A DNA stretch of 54,277 bases from an uncultured bacterium (GTDB lineage Bacteria; Nitrospirota; Thermodesulfovibrionia; Thermodesulfovibrionales; Thermodesulfovibrionaceae). A program made the translations under genes and the position numbers. Position 1 is the stretch's first letter; each line of letters begins with the position of its first letter. The notes beneath the pieces were generated by a model. That model saw nothing but the letters and a program-made list of their open reading frames with translations. It did no database searches and was not told the origin of the DNA. The stretch is taken from positions 1-54,277 of the forward strand of contig CALLBR010000008.1 of NCBI GenBank assembly GCA_937998865.1, read 5' to 3'. Shown one piece after another: positions 41,668-49,929 of this stretch.

Positions 41668-43881
41668 TCATTTAACTAAGGGAAGATAAATTTTGAATGT
41701 GGAACCTTTACCGGGTTCGCTTTCCACTTCTATAAAGCCTTCATGGTCTTTTATGATTTTATAAACAATGGAAAGTCCCAGTCCTGTTCCAGCTGCTCCT
41801 TTTTTGGAAAAGAAAGGCTCAAAAGCTCTCTTTTTAGTCTCTTCATCCATCCCAACTCCTGTGTCTGATAAGGAAAAGAGAGCAAAATTTTTATCTAAAA
41901 AAGTAGCGATTTCAGTTTTTATTTTTAATGTACCACCTTTTGGCATAGCATCTTTTGCATTTGATAGTAAATTATTCATAACTTCGTCAAAGGCTTTAAC
42001 ATCAACTTTTACATTGATAGGCTGATCTTGAGTTTCAAAAAATACTTCTATGGATTCTCCCATAAAAGCCTGAATTTTTGATTTAATTGAGAGTATTAAG
42101 GCTTTTAAATCAACTATTTGCATATCGTATTTTCTTTCACTTGTTACAGTTAAAAGTTCTTTAGTTAAATAAATTGCTCTTTTTGAAGCATTCACTATCT
42201 GGTCTAAGGCATTTTTAACAAATTCGTTTGTCTCTTTTGACTGAGCAATGGTAGCAAAGCCATGAATAACATTTATTAAGTCTTTAAATCTGTGCACTGC
42301 TTCTCCTAAGGAATTTCTTACGGTTTCAAACTGTTCAGCTTCTTTGATTTTTCTATCCATTTTTCTTAATTCTGTAATATCATCAGCAGACATAAGTATG
42401 TATGATTTATCTTTAAAGATTAATTTTATAGCTTTAATTCTAAATTCAAGGTTGTTGCCCTTTTTATCAGAAACATTACATAGGCTTTCAATGCTTTCTT
42501 TTTGTCTGATTTCTCTTATCTCCTTCAAGGTTTCTAAGGGGAAAATATCACCCAAGGTTTTTTCTTTTAGTTCATCTAAGGAATAACCAAGCATTGAAAG
42601 TCCTGTAAAGTTAGCTTCAATAAATTTTTCAGTATCATAGTCAATGAGATATATTCCAACAGGAGCTAAATTTGATATTGTTCTACATTTTTTTTCTGAT
42701 TCTTCCAGCATCCTTTTTGATTCTAAGATTTCTGAAGAAGCTTGCGAAAAGGATTTACTTAAAATTCCTATTTCATCAGTTCTTTGGGTAAGATTTTTTA
42801 GAGTTATTTCTTTTATGCCAAAATTTTTTACGCTTCGGGAAATATCTATTAAAGGATTCATGTATTTTTTAGTTATATAAAGAAGTATCAAAAATGATAG
42901 AAACATAGACACAAGCAATTGATAAAAAAGATAAAGTCTTAGCTCTTTTGTGATGACAACTTTTGGTAAAATTATCAAAATTGATAATTCTCTCTTACCC
43001 AGAATTAATTTTTCTCTTTTGGCAATCCATGTCTGTCCGCTAAAATCAAAGTAATAGATCTCTCCGCCATCCTTGATATTTAACAGGGCATTGTAAAGTA
43101 AAGGAAAGTCTTCCTGAGTTATTGAATATATTTTGCCAGGCTTAAAAGATGTTTTATCTGTGGAGGCAATTACATGTTTGTCAGAAAAAACATAAAGGAA
43201 GGTATCCTTATAAGGATTTTTTTCTCTAATTTTCTCTAAAATATTGGAAAAGTCTTTTATCATAATATCAACTCCCACTACTTTTTGTTCTTCCAGACAT
43301 AAAACTGAGGATGCAGTTATACCAGGATCTTTTGTTGTGCGAAATAAATACTCTTCACTCCAATGAATCCCTTGATTTTTTATTGCCTCTTTGTACCATA
43401 CAGTCTCTCTTGGGTCATAAGAGTCCTTAATTTTTCGAGTATTTATGATTTTTCCATTACTGTTTATTTCATGCCAAGTTACAAAATCCCTATCTACCTC
43501 TTTTTTTATTCTATTTAGCCATTTGCCTCTGTCATTTAAAATTAGGTAGCCGTTACCTTTTTTATCTCCATAGTTAATTGATGTTACATAGGGATATTTA
43601 TTCATAAAATTCATTAAAAACTGATTGGTTTTCTCAATATCTTTGAAATCCAAAATGTTGCAGCAAAGTAAGGCTTGCATATTGTAAATAAAACTTTCAA
43701 TAGGTTTTATTATGTTTTCTATCTCTCTTTGAAATAGAGAAGATAGAGTAGAAAAATGTTGATTTAAATGTCTTTCATGAATTCTATAAGAGAATAAAAA
43801 ATTGATTAAGGATATTCCTATTGCCACTATGAGAATAAGCAATACAAAAAGCCATTTAATGCTCAGTGTAAATTTTTTCAT
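41668..43881 (-). CDS. Sensor histidine kinase with extracytoplasmic sensor and PAS domain
   Basis: The 737-residue protein has membrane helices near 10-30 and 312-338, enclosing a Cache-like sensor (PYVTSINYGDKKGNGYLIL, DPRETVWYKEAIK, ITASSVLCLEEQKVVGVDIMIKD). A HAMP-like linker and a PAS domain (about 395-510) follow. The phosphoacceptor box is GEAVHRFKDLINVIHGFA, and the ATPase boxes are NNLLSNAKDAMPKGG, DTGVGMDEETKKRAFEPFFSKK and GTGLGLSIVYKI. No response regulator is adjacent, so it is an orphan kinase here. The ligand is unknown. Confidence 0.9.
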   Translation of the reverse strand: MKKFTLSIKWLFVLLILIVAIGISLINFLFSYRIHERHLNQHFSTLSSLFQREIENIIKPIESFIYNMQALLCCNILDFKDIEKTNQFLMNFMNKYPYVTSINYGDKKGNGYLILNDRGKWLNRIKKEVDRDFVTWHEINSNGKIINTRKIKDSYDPRETVWYKEAIKNQGIHWSEEYLFRTTKDPGITASSVLCLEEQKVVGVDIMIKDFSNILEKIREKNPYKDTFLYVFSDKHVIASTDKTSFKPGKIYSITQEDFPLLYNALLNIKDGGEIYYFDFSGQTWIAKREKLILGKRELSILIILPKVVITKELRLYLFYQLLVSMFLSFLILLYITKKYMNPLIDISRSVKNFGIKEITLKNLTQRTDEIGILSKSFSQASSEILESKRMLEESEKKCRTISNLAPVGIYLIDYDTEKFIEANFTGLSMLGYSLDELKEKTLGDIFPLETLKEIREIRQKESIESLCNVSDKKGNNLEFRIKAIKLIFKDKSYILMSADDITELRKMDRKIKEAEQFETVRNSLGEAVHRFKDLINVIHGFATIAQSKETNEFVKNALDQIVNASKRAIYLTKELLTVTSERKYDMQIVDLKALILSIKSKIQAFMGESIEVFFETQDQPINVKVDVKAFDEVMNNLLSNAKDAMPKGGTLKIKTEIATFLDKNFALFSLSDTGVGMDEETKKRAFEPFFSKKGAAGTGLGLSIVYKIIKDHEGFIEVESEPGKGSTFKIYLPLVK

Positions 43882-43899
43882 ACTAAATCAATGAGTAAT

Positions 43900-44715
43900 T
43901 TAATAGTATTTTTTAGCTACAGAGTGAATTTGGAGTAGTTCCTCCAGTAGAACTTTAAAATCACTTAAGTAGAGCATATTAGGTCCGTCGCAAAGGGCTT
44001 TTTCAGGGTTTGGATGGACTTCGAAAAAGAGGCCATCTACACCGCAGGCTACTGCGGCTCTTGAAAGATAAGGCACGAATTCCCTTTGTCCTGTTGAACA
44101 ACTACCAGCACCACCAGGAAGTTGCACAGAATGAGTAGCATCAAAGACAATAGGCACTCCCATTGAACGTATGATAGGAAAGCTTCGAAAATCAACAACT
44201 AGATTATTATAACCAAAAGTTGTTCCTCTTTCAGTAATGATGATTTTCTCATTGCCTGTGGACTTAAATTTTTCAACTATGTTCTTTACATCCCAAGGTG
44301 CAAGAAACTGACCTTTCTTTACATTTACAGGTTTACCTGTTTTTCCTGCCTCCAGGATCAAATCTGTTTGTCTACATAAAAAAGCAGGAATTTGTATTAC
44401 ATCAAGAACATCTCCTGCAATTTTAATTTCCTCTACTGAATGGACATCGCTTAAAATAGGGATATTAATTTTCTCTCTTACTTTTTTTAAAATTTCCAGA
44501 CCTTTATGAATTCCGGGTCCTCTATAAGAATGAAGGGATGAACGATTTGCTTTATCATAGGAAGATTTAAAAATTATGGGAATTTTTAAGGATTTTTCTA
44601 TTTCCTTAAGAGTTTCAGCAGTACTGTAAAGAACCTCTTCATTTTCAATTACACAAGGTCCTGCAATAATAAATAATTTGCCCCTTTGTAATTCAAAATT
44701 GCCGATTTTAAACAC
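43900..44715 (-). CDS. kdsA: 3-deoxy-8-phosphooctulonate synthase
   Basis: The 271-residue enzyme condenses phosphoenolpyruvate with arabinose 5-phosphate to give Kdo-8-phosphate for lipopolysaccharide. The motifs are IAGPCVIEN near residue 17-25, FKSSYDKANRSS, RGPG, VNVKKGQFLAPWDV, TERGTTFGYNNLVVD and FDATHSVQLPGG. It starts with GTG at 44715, which overlaps the preceding stop as TAGTG. Its presence implies a Kdo-containing outer membrane. Confidence 0.95.
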   Translation of the reverse strand: MFKIGNFELQRGKLFIIAGPCVIENEEVLYSTAETLKEIEKSLKIPIIFKSSYDKANRSSLHSYRGPGIHKGLEILKKVREKINIPILSDVHSVEEIKIAGDVLDVIQIPAFLCRQTDLILEAGKTGKPVNVKKGQFLAPWDVKNIVEKFKSTGNEKIIITERGTTFGYNNLVVDFRSFPIIRSMGVPIVFDATHSVQLPGGAGSCSTGQREFVPYLSRAAVACGVDGLFFEVHPNPEKALCDGPNMLYLSDFKVLLEELLQIHSVAKKYY

Positions 44716-45710
44716 TATTTTTTCTGTTGTAATTCAAAGGCTTTTTTGGCAGCTTCAGCAGCTTTTTTAGCTTCCTCCGCAGCTTTTCTTGCCTCTTCAG
44801 CAGCTTTTTTAGCTTCCTCTGCTTCTTGAGCTTTTGATTGTTCCACTATTTTAATTTTTTTCACTGTTGGTGTGGTGGTTGTAAGTTTATAATTTTTATT
44901 ATCCTCTGAAGCCCTTGTCCAGTCACTTAGAACCAGGATTTTACCAGAATTTCTATCAGATACCCATATTTTTTCGTTTATCCATACCATTGCTGTTGGC
45001 AAAGATAGTTCTTTTAAATGTATGGTGAAATGCTTGGGAATAAATATAGTAGCAACAACTTTTCCACTTTCAGGATCAAGCTTTACTATCTCTACATTTT
45101 CTGAAGAGTTCTTAATGAATTTATCATCTTTAATTCCTGCTATGAGCAAATATTTTCCATCCCAGGCTAAAGCTGTAGGTATAGTAATAGGTGAGAGATA
45201 TTCTGATAAAGTACTTCCGTCAATAGGGCTTAGTTTGAATATTTTCTTTCTTTTTGAGTCTGCTACCCATAGATTTTCACCATCAAAGGTTATATCTTCG
45301 GGATATATGGTAAGATTTATTGTTCTTATTACATCACCCTTTGGAGTAATTTTCAAAATTTTTCTGTTTGCTCCATCAGCTACCCATATATATCCGCTAT
45401 CTACTGAGGCTTTTTCCCAAGCAAGACCAGTTATAAAAGCCGATATTTCTTTAGATTTTATAGTAATGGGATAACGATCAAAAAAGTAATGTCCAACATA
45501 GTTATAAATTGACCCAGTAGCTGCAGTGTCAATGTTATCTAAAAAGGCAATTAGTCCTTCCTTTGCCATTATTAAATTTTTCCCATCCCAGGCTAAAGCT
45601 GACGGTCCTGTTGCCTCAGTCTCTCCTAAGCCAGCCACATCAACCTTTATCTGTTCTGTACAGGCAGTTAGTATAAATAAGGCAAAAATTATTGATATGA
45701 ACTTAAGCAT
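44715..45710 (-). CDS. Propeller lipoprotein with Ala/Glu/Lys coiled-coil tail
   Basis: The 331-residue protein has a lipoprotein signal ending in LTAC (Cys17). Blades of an NHL/SMP30-type beta-propeller follow, with repeated motifs SALAWDGKNLIMA, GYIWVADGANRKILKI, GENLWVADSKRKKIFKL, TALAWDGKYLLIAG and EKIWVSDRNSGKILVL. Residues about 298-326 are a run of AAEEAKK-type repeats, like the TolA domain II helix. It may span or bind the cell wall from the outer membrane. It is coupled to kdsA by a one-base overlap. AAGGAGG precedes ATG. Confidence 0.8.
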   Translation of the reverse strand: MLKFISIIFALFILTACTEQIKVDVAGLGETEATGPSALAWDGKNLIMAKEGLIAFLDNIDTAATGSIYNYVGHYFFDRYPITIKSKEISAFITGLAWEKASVDSGYIWVADGANRKILKITPKGDVIRTINLTIYPEDITFDGENLWVADSKRKKIFKLSPIDGSTLSEYLSPITIPTALAWDGKYLLIAGIKDDKFIKNSSENVEIVKLDPESGKVVATIFIPKHFTIHLKELSLPTAMVWINEKIWVSDRNSGKILVLSDWTRASEDNKNYKLTTTTPTVKKIKIVEQSKAQEAEEAKKAAEEARKAAEEAKKAAEAAKKAFELQQKK

Positions 45711-45727
45711 TTTAAGTTTCCTCCTTT

Positions 45728-47092
45728 TTACAAAGTTACTTCAATTATACAATTTTTTATGACATGAAGCAATCTCTCAAGATTATCCTCTGAAATAATA
45801 AGTGGAGGCATGATTACAATTGTATCACCCAGGGGTCTTAACCATACACCATACTTTCTTGCAGCTTTAACCACTTTCCATCCAGTCTGCTCTTTCCAAG
45901 GAAAGGGTTCTTTAGTCCCCTTATCCTTTACAATTTCTATCCCAGCAATCATTCCCTTTTGACGAACATCCCCTACATGGAGAAGTTTCTCAATCTCTGA
46001 AAGCTCTTCTTTTAAGAGTTCTATCTTAGGTGGAAGGCTCTCCAGTGTTTTATCTTTTTCAAAGATTTCAAGATTTGCTATAGCTGCAGCACAAGCTAAG
46101 GGATTTCCAGTGTAAGAGTGTCCATGATAGAAGGTCTTTCTTTCCTCAAGTTCACCTAAGAAGGCATTAAAAATGTTATCATTAGTAGCAGTTACAGCCA
46201 AAGGCATGTAACCATTTGTTATTCCTTTGCTTAAGCAAAGTATGTCAGGAGTAACCTCTTCATGTTGACAAGCAAACATTTTTCCAGTTCTTCCAAATCC
46301 TGTGGCTACTTCATCGGCAATAAGAAGGACTTCATATTTGTCACAAATCTCTCTTAATCCTTTGAGATAGCCTTGAGGCCAAACAATTATGCCACCAGCA
46401 CACTGAACAAGGGGTTCCACAATTATAGCAATAATTTTTTCCTGATTTTTTTTAATAATCTGCTCCATCTCACTTAAGCAAGCTAATCCGCAGGAAGGAT
46501 AATTTAGCTTAAGTTCACAACGATAGCAATAGGGAGCAGGAGCTTGAATTGCTTTGTTTAGGAGGGGTTTGTAGATTTCATGAAAAAGTTCCACTCCTCC
46601 CACACTTACTGCACCAATTGTATCTCCATGATAGCCCTCTTTTAGGCTTACAAAGGTATCTTTTCCCTTTATTCCTATATTTATCCAGTATTGATAAGCC
46701 ATTTTCAAAGCAATCTCTACTGCAGTGGAGCCATTGTCAGAGTAGAAAATTTTTGTAAGAGGCTTTCCCCAGGGCAGAGTTTCATATAGTAAAGAAGACA
46801 ATTTCTTTGCAAGGACAATACTCGGTTCATTGCAAGCTCCTAACAGTGTTGAATGGGCAAGTTTATCAAGTTGAGCTTTTATTGCCTCATCAATTTCAGC
46901 CCTTCTATGTCCATGAATATTTACCCAGAGAGATGATACTCCGTCAAGATACCATTTTCCATCCATGTCTTTGAGAAAGCAATCTCTGCCTTCTGTAAAA
47001 ATAGTCGGTTCCTCTTCAAACCAAAGCTTCATTTGAGTAAAGGGATGCCATAGGTGTTCTTTGTCCCACTGAACAAGAGTTTCTTTATCCAT
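45728..47092 (-). CDS. bioA: Adenosylmethionine-8-amino-7-oxononanoate aminotransferase
   Basis: This 454-residue class III aminotransferase makes 7,8-diaminopelargonate in biotin synthesis. HLWHPFTQMK near the start, YHGDTIGAVSVGG, DEVATGFGRTGKMFAC and the PLP lysine in LCLSKGITNGYMPLA fit BioA. I choose ATG 47092, which has GGGAGGC upstream, over a longer frame start at 47197 that would overlap the neighbouring gene. Other biotin genes are absent here, but two biotin-dependent carboxylase subunits lie 3 kb away. Confidence 0.93.
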   Translation of the reverse strand: MDKETLVQWDKEHLWHPFTQMKLWFEEEPTIFTEGRDCFLKDMDGKWYLDGVSSLWVNIHGHRRAEIDEAIKAQLDKLAHSTLLGACNEPSIVLAKKLSSLLYETLPWGKPLTKIFYSDNGSTAVEIALKMAYQYWINIGIKGKDTFVSLKEGYHGDTIGAVSVGGVELFHEIYKPLLNKAIQAPAPYCYRCELKLNYPSCGLACLSEMEQIIKKNQEKIIAIIVEPLVQCAGGIIVWPQGYLKGLREICDKYEVLLIADEVATGFGRTGKMFACQHEEVTPDILCLSKGITNGYMPLAVTATNDNIFNAFLGELEERKTFYHGHSYTGNPLACAAAIANLEIFEKDKTLESLPPKIELLKEELSEIEKLLHVGDVRQKGMIAGIEIVKDKGTKEPFPWKEQTGWKVVKAARKYGVWLRPLGDTIVIMPPLIISEDNLERLLHVIKNCIIEVTL

Positions 47093-47120
47093 AATCTTGC
47101 CTCCCTCAAGTAAGATATTT

Positions 47121-47567
47121 TTAAGAGAGTTCCTTGGAGAGATTATAGAGATATTTCTCCATATCTTTTGGAGAGAGACTTCCAGTAAGAGGCTCATTTA
47201 AGAGCATCGCTCTAAACATTTTTTTTAGGAGTTCCTTTGGTGCAAATTCACTTATTTTTTTGCTCAATTCTTCAGTGTAGTTGTGAATTAAGAAAGATTC
47301 TGTATACCAGAGGTCTTCTTTTAATGGTTTAAATTGGAGACAAGATAAATTTTTGATTGTTTCAGGTGTAGCGTTATTTTCTATTAAAATAGCCCTTATG
47401 TCATTGTTAAGAGTTTGAAGTCCTTTGACTGCAGGATTCTGTCCCAGCCTGTGTCTGCCTTTTGTAATAGGAGAAAACTTTGTAAGATTTACTCCTGAGC
47501 AATAGATATGCTTTTTCCCCTCTAATGGTTTAATAACAAAATACATAAAATCGTTAATGTATTCCAT
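47121..47567 (-). CDS. Protein of unknown function between bioA and a ThiF-like gene
   Basis: The 148-residue soluble protein has no signal peptide or membrane helix. I do not recognise its family. Visible features are GVNLTKFSPITKGRHRLGQNPAVKGLQTLNNDIRAILI in the first half and a helical, Lys/Leu-rich second half (LSKKISEFAPKELLKKMFRAMLLNEPLTGSLS). AAGGAG sets ATG 47567; an earlier ATG at 47588 would overlap the upstream gene by 20 bases. Its place after a ThiF/MoeB-type E1 enzyme and before bioA suggests a cofactor or sulfur-transfer role, which is only a guess. Confidence 0.7.
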   Translation of the reverse strand: MEYINDFMYFVIKPLEGKKHIYCSGVNLTKFSPITKGRHRLGQNPAVKGLQTLNNDIRAILIENNATPETIKNLSCLQFKPLKEDLWYTESFLIHNYTEELSKKISEFAPKELLKKMFRAMLLNEPLTGSLSPKDMEKYLYNLSKELS

Positions 47568-47568
47568 T

Positions 47569-48288
47569 TTATTCTCCTTTACATACAAGACAGGATGGAT
47601 CTTTGTGAGCTTTAAAGGTCTTAAATTCTCCCTTCAGTCCATCCCAAAAGAGTAATTTACTTTTAAAAAGTTTGCCAAAGCCAACAAGGTATTTTATTGC
47701 CTCTAAGGCTTGCAATGTTCCAATTACTCCAGGAGTTGCACCTACAACTGGAAAGATTTCTTTAGGAGGTGCTTCAGGAATTAGGCATTTAAGACATGGA
47801 GTTTCAGGTGGATGAATAAAACTAAGCATACCTTGCGTTCCATAAATAGCGCCAAAGACAAGGGGAATGCCCTTTTTAAAAGCTACTTCGTTAAGAATAT
47901 ATCTTGTCTCGAGATTGTCCATGCAGTCTATTATTATATGAGCATCATCTATGAGTTTTTCGGCATTCTCTGGGGTAATTTTTTCAGTAATTGGAAATAC
48001 TTCCACATCAGGATTAATAGCAGTAAGGGTGATTTTTGCTGAAATTGCTTTATTTATGCCAATTCTTGTAGGACTATGGAGTATCTGTCTGTTAAGATTA
48101 GTTATTTCTACTGAGTCAAAGTCGCAAATTGTAATTTTACCAACTCCTGCCACAGCAAGATATATGGATACAGGGCTTCCAAGACCGCCTGCACCTGCGA
48201 TAAATACTTTTGAATTTCTTAATTTTTTCTGTCCTTCTTCTCCCCATCCATCAATAAGCATTTGACGGTTATATTTTACGAAATCCAT
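47569..48288 (-). CDS. ThiF/MoeB/HesA-family adenylyltransferase
   Basis: This 239-residue E1-like enzyme has the nucleotide-binding GAGGLGSPVSIYLAVAGVG near residues 31-49, DFDSVEITNLNRQIL and two zinc-binding pairs, CLKC (about 167-170) and CLVC near the C terminus. Relatives adenylate the C-terminal glycine of a ubiquitin-like sulfur carrier (ThiS, MoaD or others). No sulfur carrier gene is adjacent, so the pathway (thiamine, molybdopterin or cysteine) is unresolved. It overlaps trpS by 13 bases. Confidence 0.88.
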   Translation of the reverse strand: MDFVKYNRQMLIDGWGEEGQKKLRNSKVFIAGAGGLGSPVSIYLAVAGVGKITICDFDSVEITNLNRQILHSPTRIGINKAISAKITLTAINPDVEVFPITEKITPENAEKLIDDAHIIIDCMDNLETRYILNEVAFKKGIPLVFGAIYGTQGMLSFIHPPETPCLKCLIPEAPPKEIFPVVGATPGVIGTLQALEAIKYLVGFGKLFKSKLLFWDGLKGEFKTFKAHKDPSCLVCKGE

Positions 48289-49262
48289 CCAATAACCTCC
48301 TTCATCTCTTTAAGAGTTTGCTGGGCTACCTTTTTTGCCTTTTCTGAACCTTCTTTTGCAATTTCAATAAGAAGGTTTGGATTATCAATCAGTTTTTGTC
48401 TTTTATCCCAGAGGGGAGTTAAAGTGTCAATTACATGTTTTATTAGGATTTTTTTACAATCAATACAGCCAATACTTGCTGTGGTGCATCCAGCAATTAC
48501 TTCTTTTTTTTCTTCTTCTGTGGAAAATATTTTATGGAGATCAAAAACAGGGCATTTTTGAGGATCTCCTTTGTCTGTTCTTCTTTTTCGAGCTGGATCT
48601 GTTATCATTGTTCTTAGTTTATCGGTCACAGTTTTTTCATCATCACTTAGATATATGGCGTTTCCATAGCTTTTTGACATTTTTCTTCCATCAGTGCCTG
48701 GTACTTTTGGAAACTCTGTAAGCAAAGCTTCTGGTTCTGGAAAAAATTCCTTTCCATAGAGGTAGTTGAACCTTCTTGCAATTTCACGGGAAATCTCCAA
48801 ATGAGGAACTTGGTCAATTCCTACAGGCACATATTTAGCTCTATAAATGATAATGTCAGCTGTTTGAAGCACAGGATATCCTAAAAATCCGTAGGTATCA
48901 AGGTCTTTATCTTTAATTTGTTCCTTTTTTTCTTTGTATGTAGGCACTCTTTCAAGCCACCCAAGAGGAGTAAGCATACTTAAAAATACATGAAGCTCTG
49001 CATGCTCAGGAACTTGAGACTGGATAAATACAGTAGATTTCTCAGGATCAAGCCCTGCTGCAATAAAATTTATGAGAAGGTCTAAGGTATATTCTTTGAT
49101 TTGTGAGGGATTTGCATAGCCAGTTGTTAGGGCATGCCAATCAGCCACAAAAAAGTAACATTCATATTTATCTTGAAGCCTTACCCAATTTGAAAGTGCT
49201 CCAATTAGATTTCCTAAGTGAAGTGGTCCGCTTGGTTGCATACCGCTAAGAACTCTATCCAT
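48276..49262 (-). CDS. trpS: Tryptophanyl-tRNA synthetase
   Basis: This 328-residue class I synthetase has the HIGH-type motif GPLHLGNL near residue 12-19 and the KMSKS motif GRKMSKSYGN near 196-205. It charges tRNA-Trp. The length and the SGMQPSG N terminus are typical of the bacterial form. AGGAGG precedes ATG. Confidence 0.96.
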   Translation of the reverse strand: MDRVLSGMQPSGPLHLGNLIGALSNWVRLQDKYECYFFVADWHALTTGYANPSQIKEYTLDLLINFIAAGLDPEKSTVFIQSQVPEHAELHVFLSMLTPLGWLERVPTYKEKKEQIKDKDLDTYGFLGYPVLQTADIIIYRAKYVPVGIDQVPHLEISREIARRFNYLYGKEFFPEPEALLTEFPKVPGTDGRKMSKSYGNAIYLSDDEKTVTDKLRTMITDPARKRRTDKGDPQKCPVFDLHKIFSTEEEKKEVIAGCTTASIGCIDCKKILIKHVIDTLTPLWDKRQKLIDNPNLLIEIAKEGSEKAKKVAQQTLKEMKEVIGWIS

Positions 49263-49272
49263 TTATTGCCTC

Positions 49273-49929
49273 CTAAAAAAGTGAAAGTAAAGAATAGAAG
49301 AACTTTACCAAAGGTAATACAAAAAGCCTCGTTAAACCTGTGACAATTAGAAGAATTACAATGAAAGATCCGTAAGGCTCAATTCTCTCCATAAATTCCG
49401 AGTATTTGAGGGGGAGTAATCCTGTTAATATTCTTCCGCCATCAAGGGGTGGAATAGGAATTAGATTAAATGCCGCAAGAACTATGTTTATCATGATTGT
49501 AGATTTTAAAACTAAAATTAAAGGATCAAATATGAAGTAAGGCACAACTCCCATGAGGGGGAGTAAAATCCATTTAATAATTATTGTACAGAATATAGCT
49601 ACTATAAGGTTTGCAGCAGGTCCACCCGCAGCACATAATGCCATCCCTAAGCGAGGATTTTTAAAATTATAAGGATTAACTGGTACGGGTTTTGCATAAC
49701 CAAAAACCCACTGTCCACTTGTAAGGATGAGTAATAAAAAGGGCATTATTATTGTGCCAAAGGGATCTATGTGAGAGATGGGATTAAGAGTTAATCTTCC
49801 TTCCAATTTAGCTGTGGGATCCCCAAGTTTGTTAGCAACCCATCCATGAGCAAGCTCATGGAAAACTATGGCAATTAATATTGCTGGGGCAGAAATAATG
49901 ATTTGTCTTATTATCTGAAGAAAATCCAT
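49273..49929 (-). CDS. Site-2 protease family (M50) membrane metalloprotease
   Basis: The 218-residue protein has about five membrane segments. The zinc motif HELAH is near residue 24-28 and the second motif is NLIPIPPLDGGRI. It is the compact Rip3/YwhC-like subgroup without PDZ domains. Intramembrane proteases of this clan often release sigma factors by cutting anti-sigma factors; nothing ties this one specifically to the ECF system at 33 kb. It is coupled to pycB (TAATG). Confidence 0.88.
   Translation of the reverse strand: MDFLQIIRQIIISAPAILIAIVFHELAHGWVANKLGDPTAKLEGRLTLNPISHIDPFGTIIMPFLLLILTSGQWVFGYAKPVPVNPYNFKNPRLGMALCAAGGPAANLIVAIFCTIIIKWILLPLMGVVPYFIFDPLILVLKSTIMINIVLAAFNLIPIPPLDGGRILTGLLPLKYSEFMERIEPYGSFIVILLIVTGLTRLFVLPLVKFFYSLLSLF

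Noticed and set aside
47093-47197. Longer bioA from 47197
   Set aside because: It overlaps the neighbouring gene by about 77 bases, and a strong GGGAGGC precedes the ATG at 47092.
48780-48795. A fourth parS-like sequence (AATTTCACGGGAAATC) inside trpS
   Set aside because: Only 11 of 16 positions match, and both outer arms deviate; not distinguishable from chance.
49273-49929. The site-2 protease as the dedicated partner that cuts the anti-sigma factor
   Set aside because: It lies 15 kb away on the other strand in a pyc/trpS operon; S2P proteins are common and nothing in sequence links the two.
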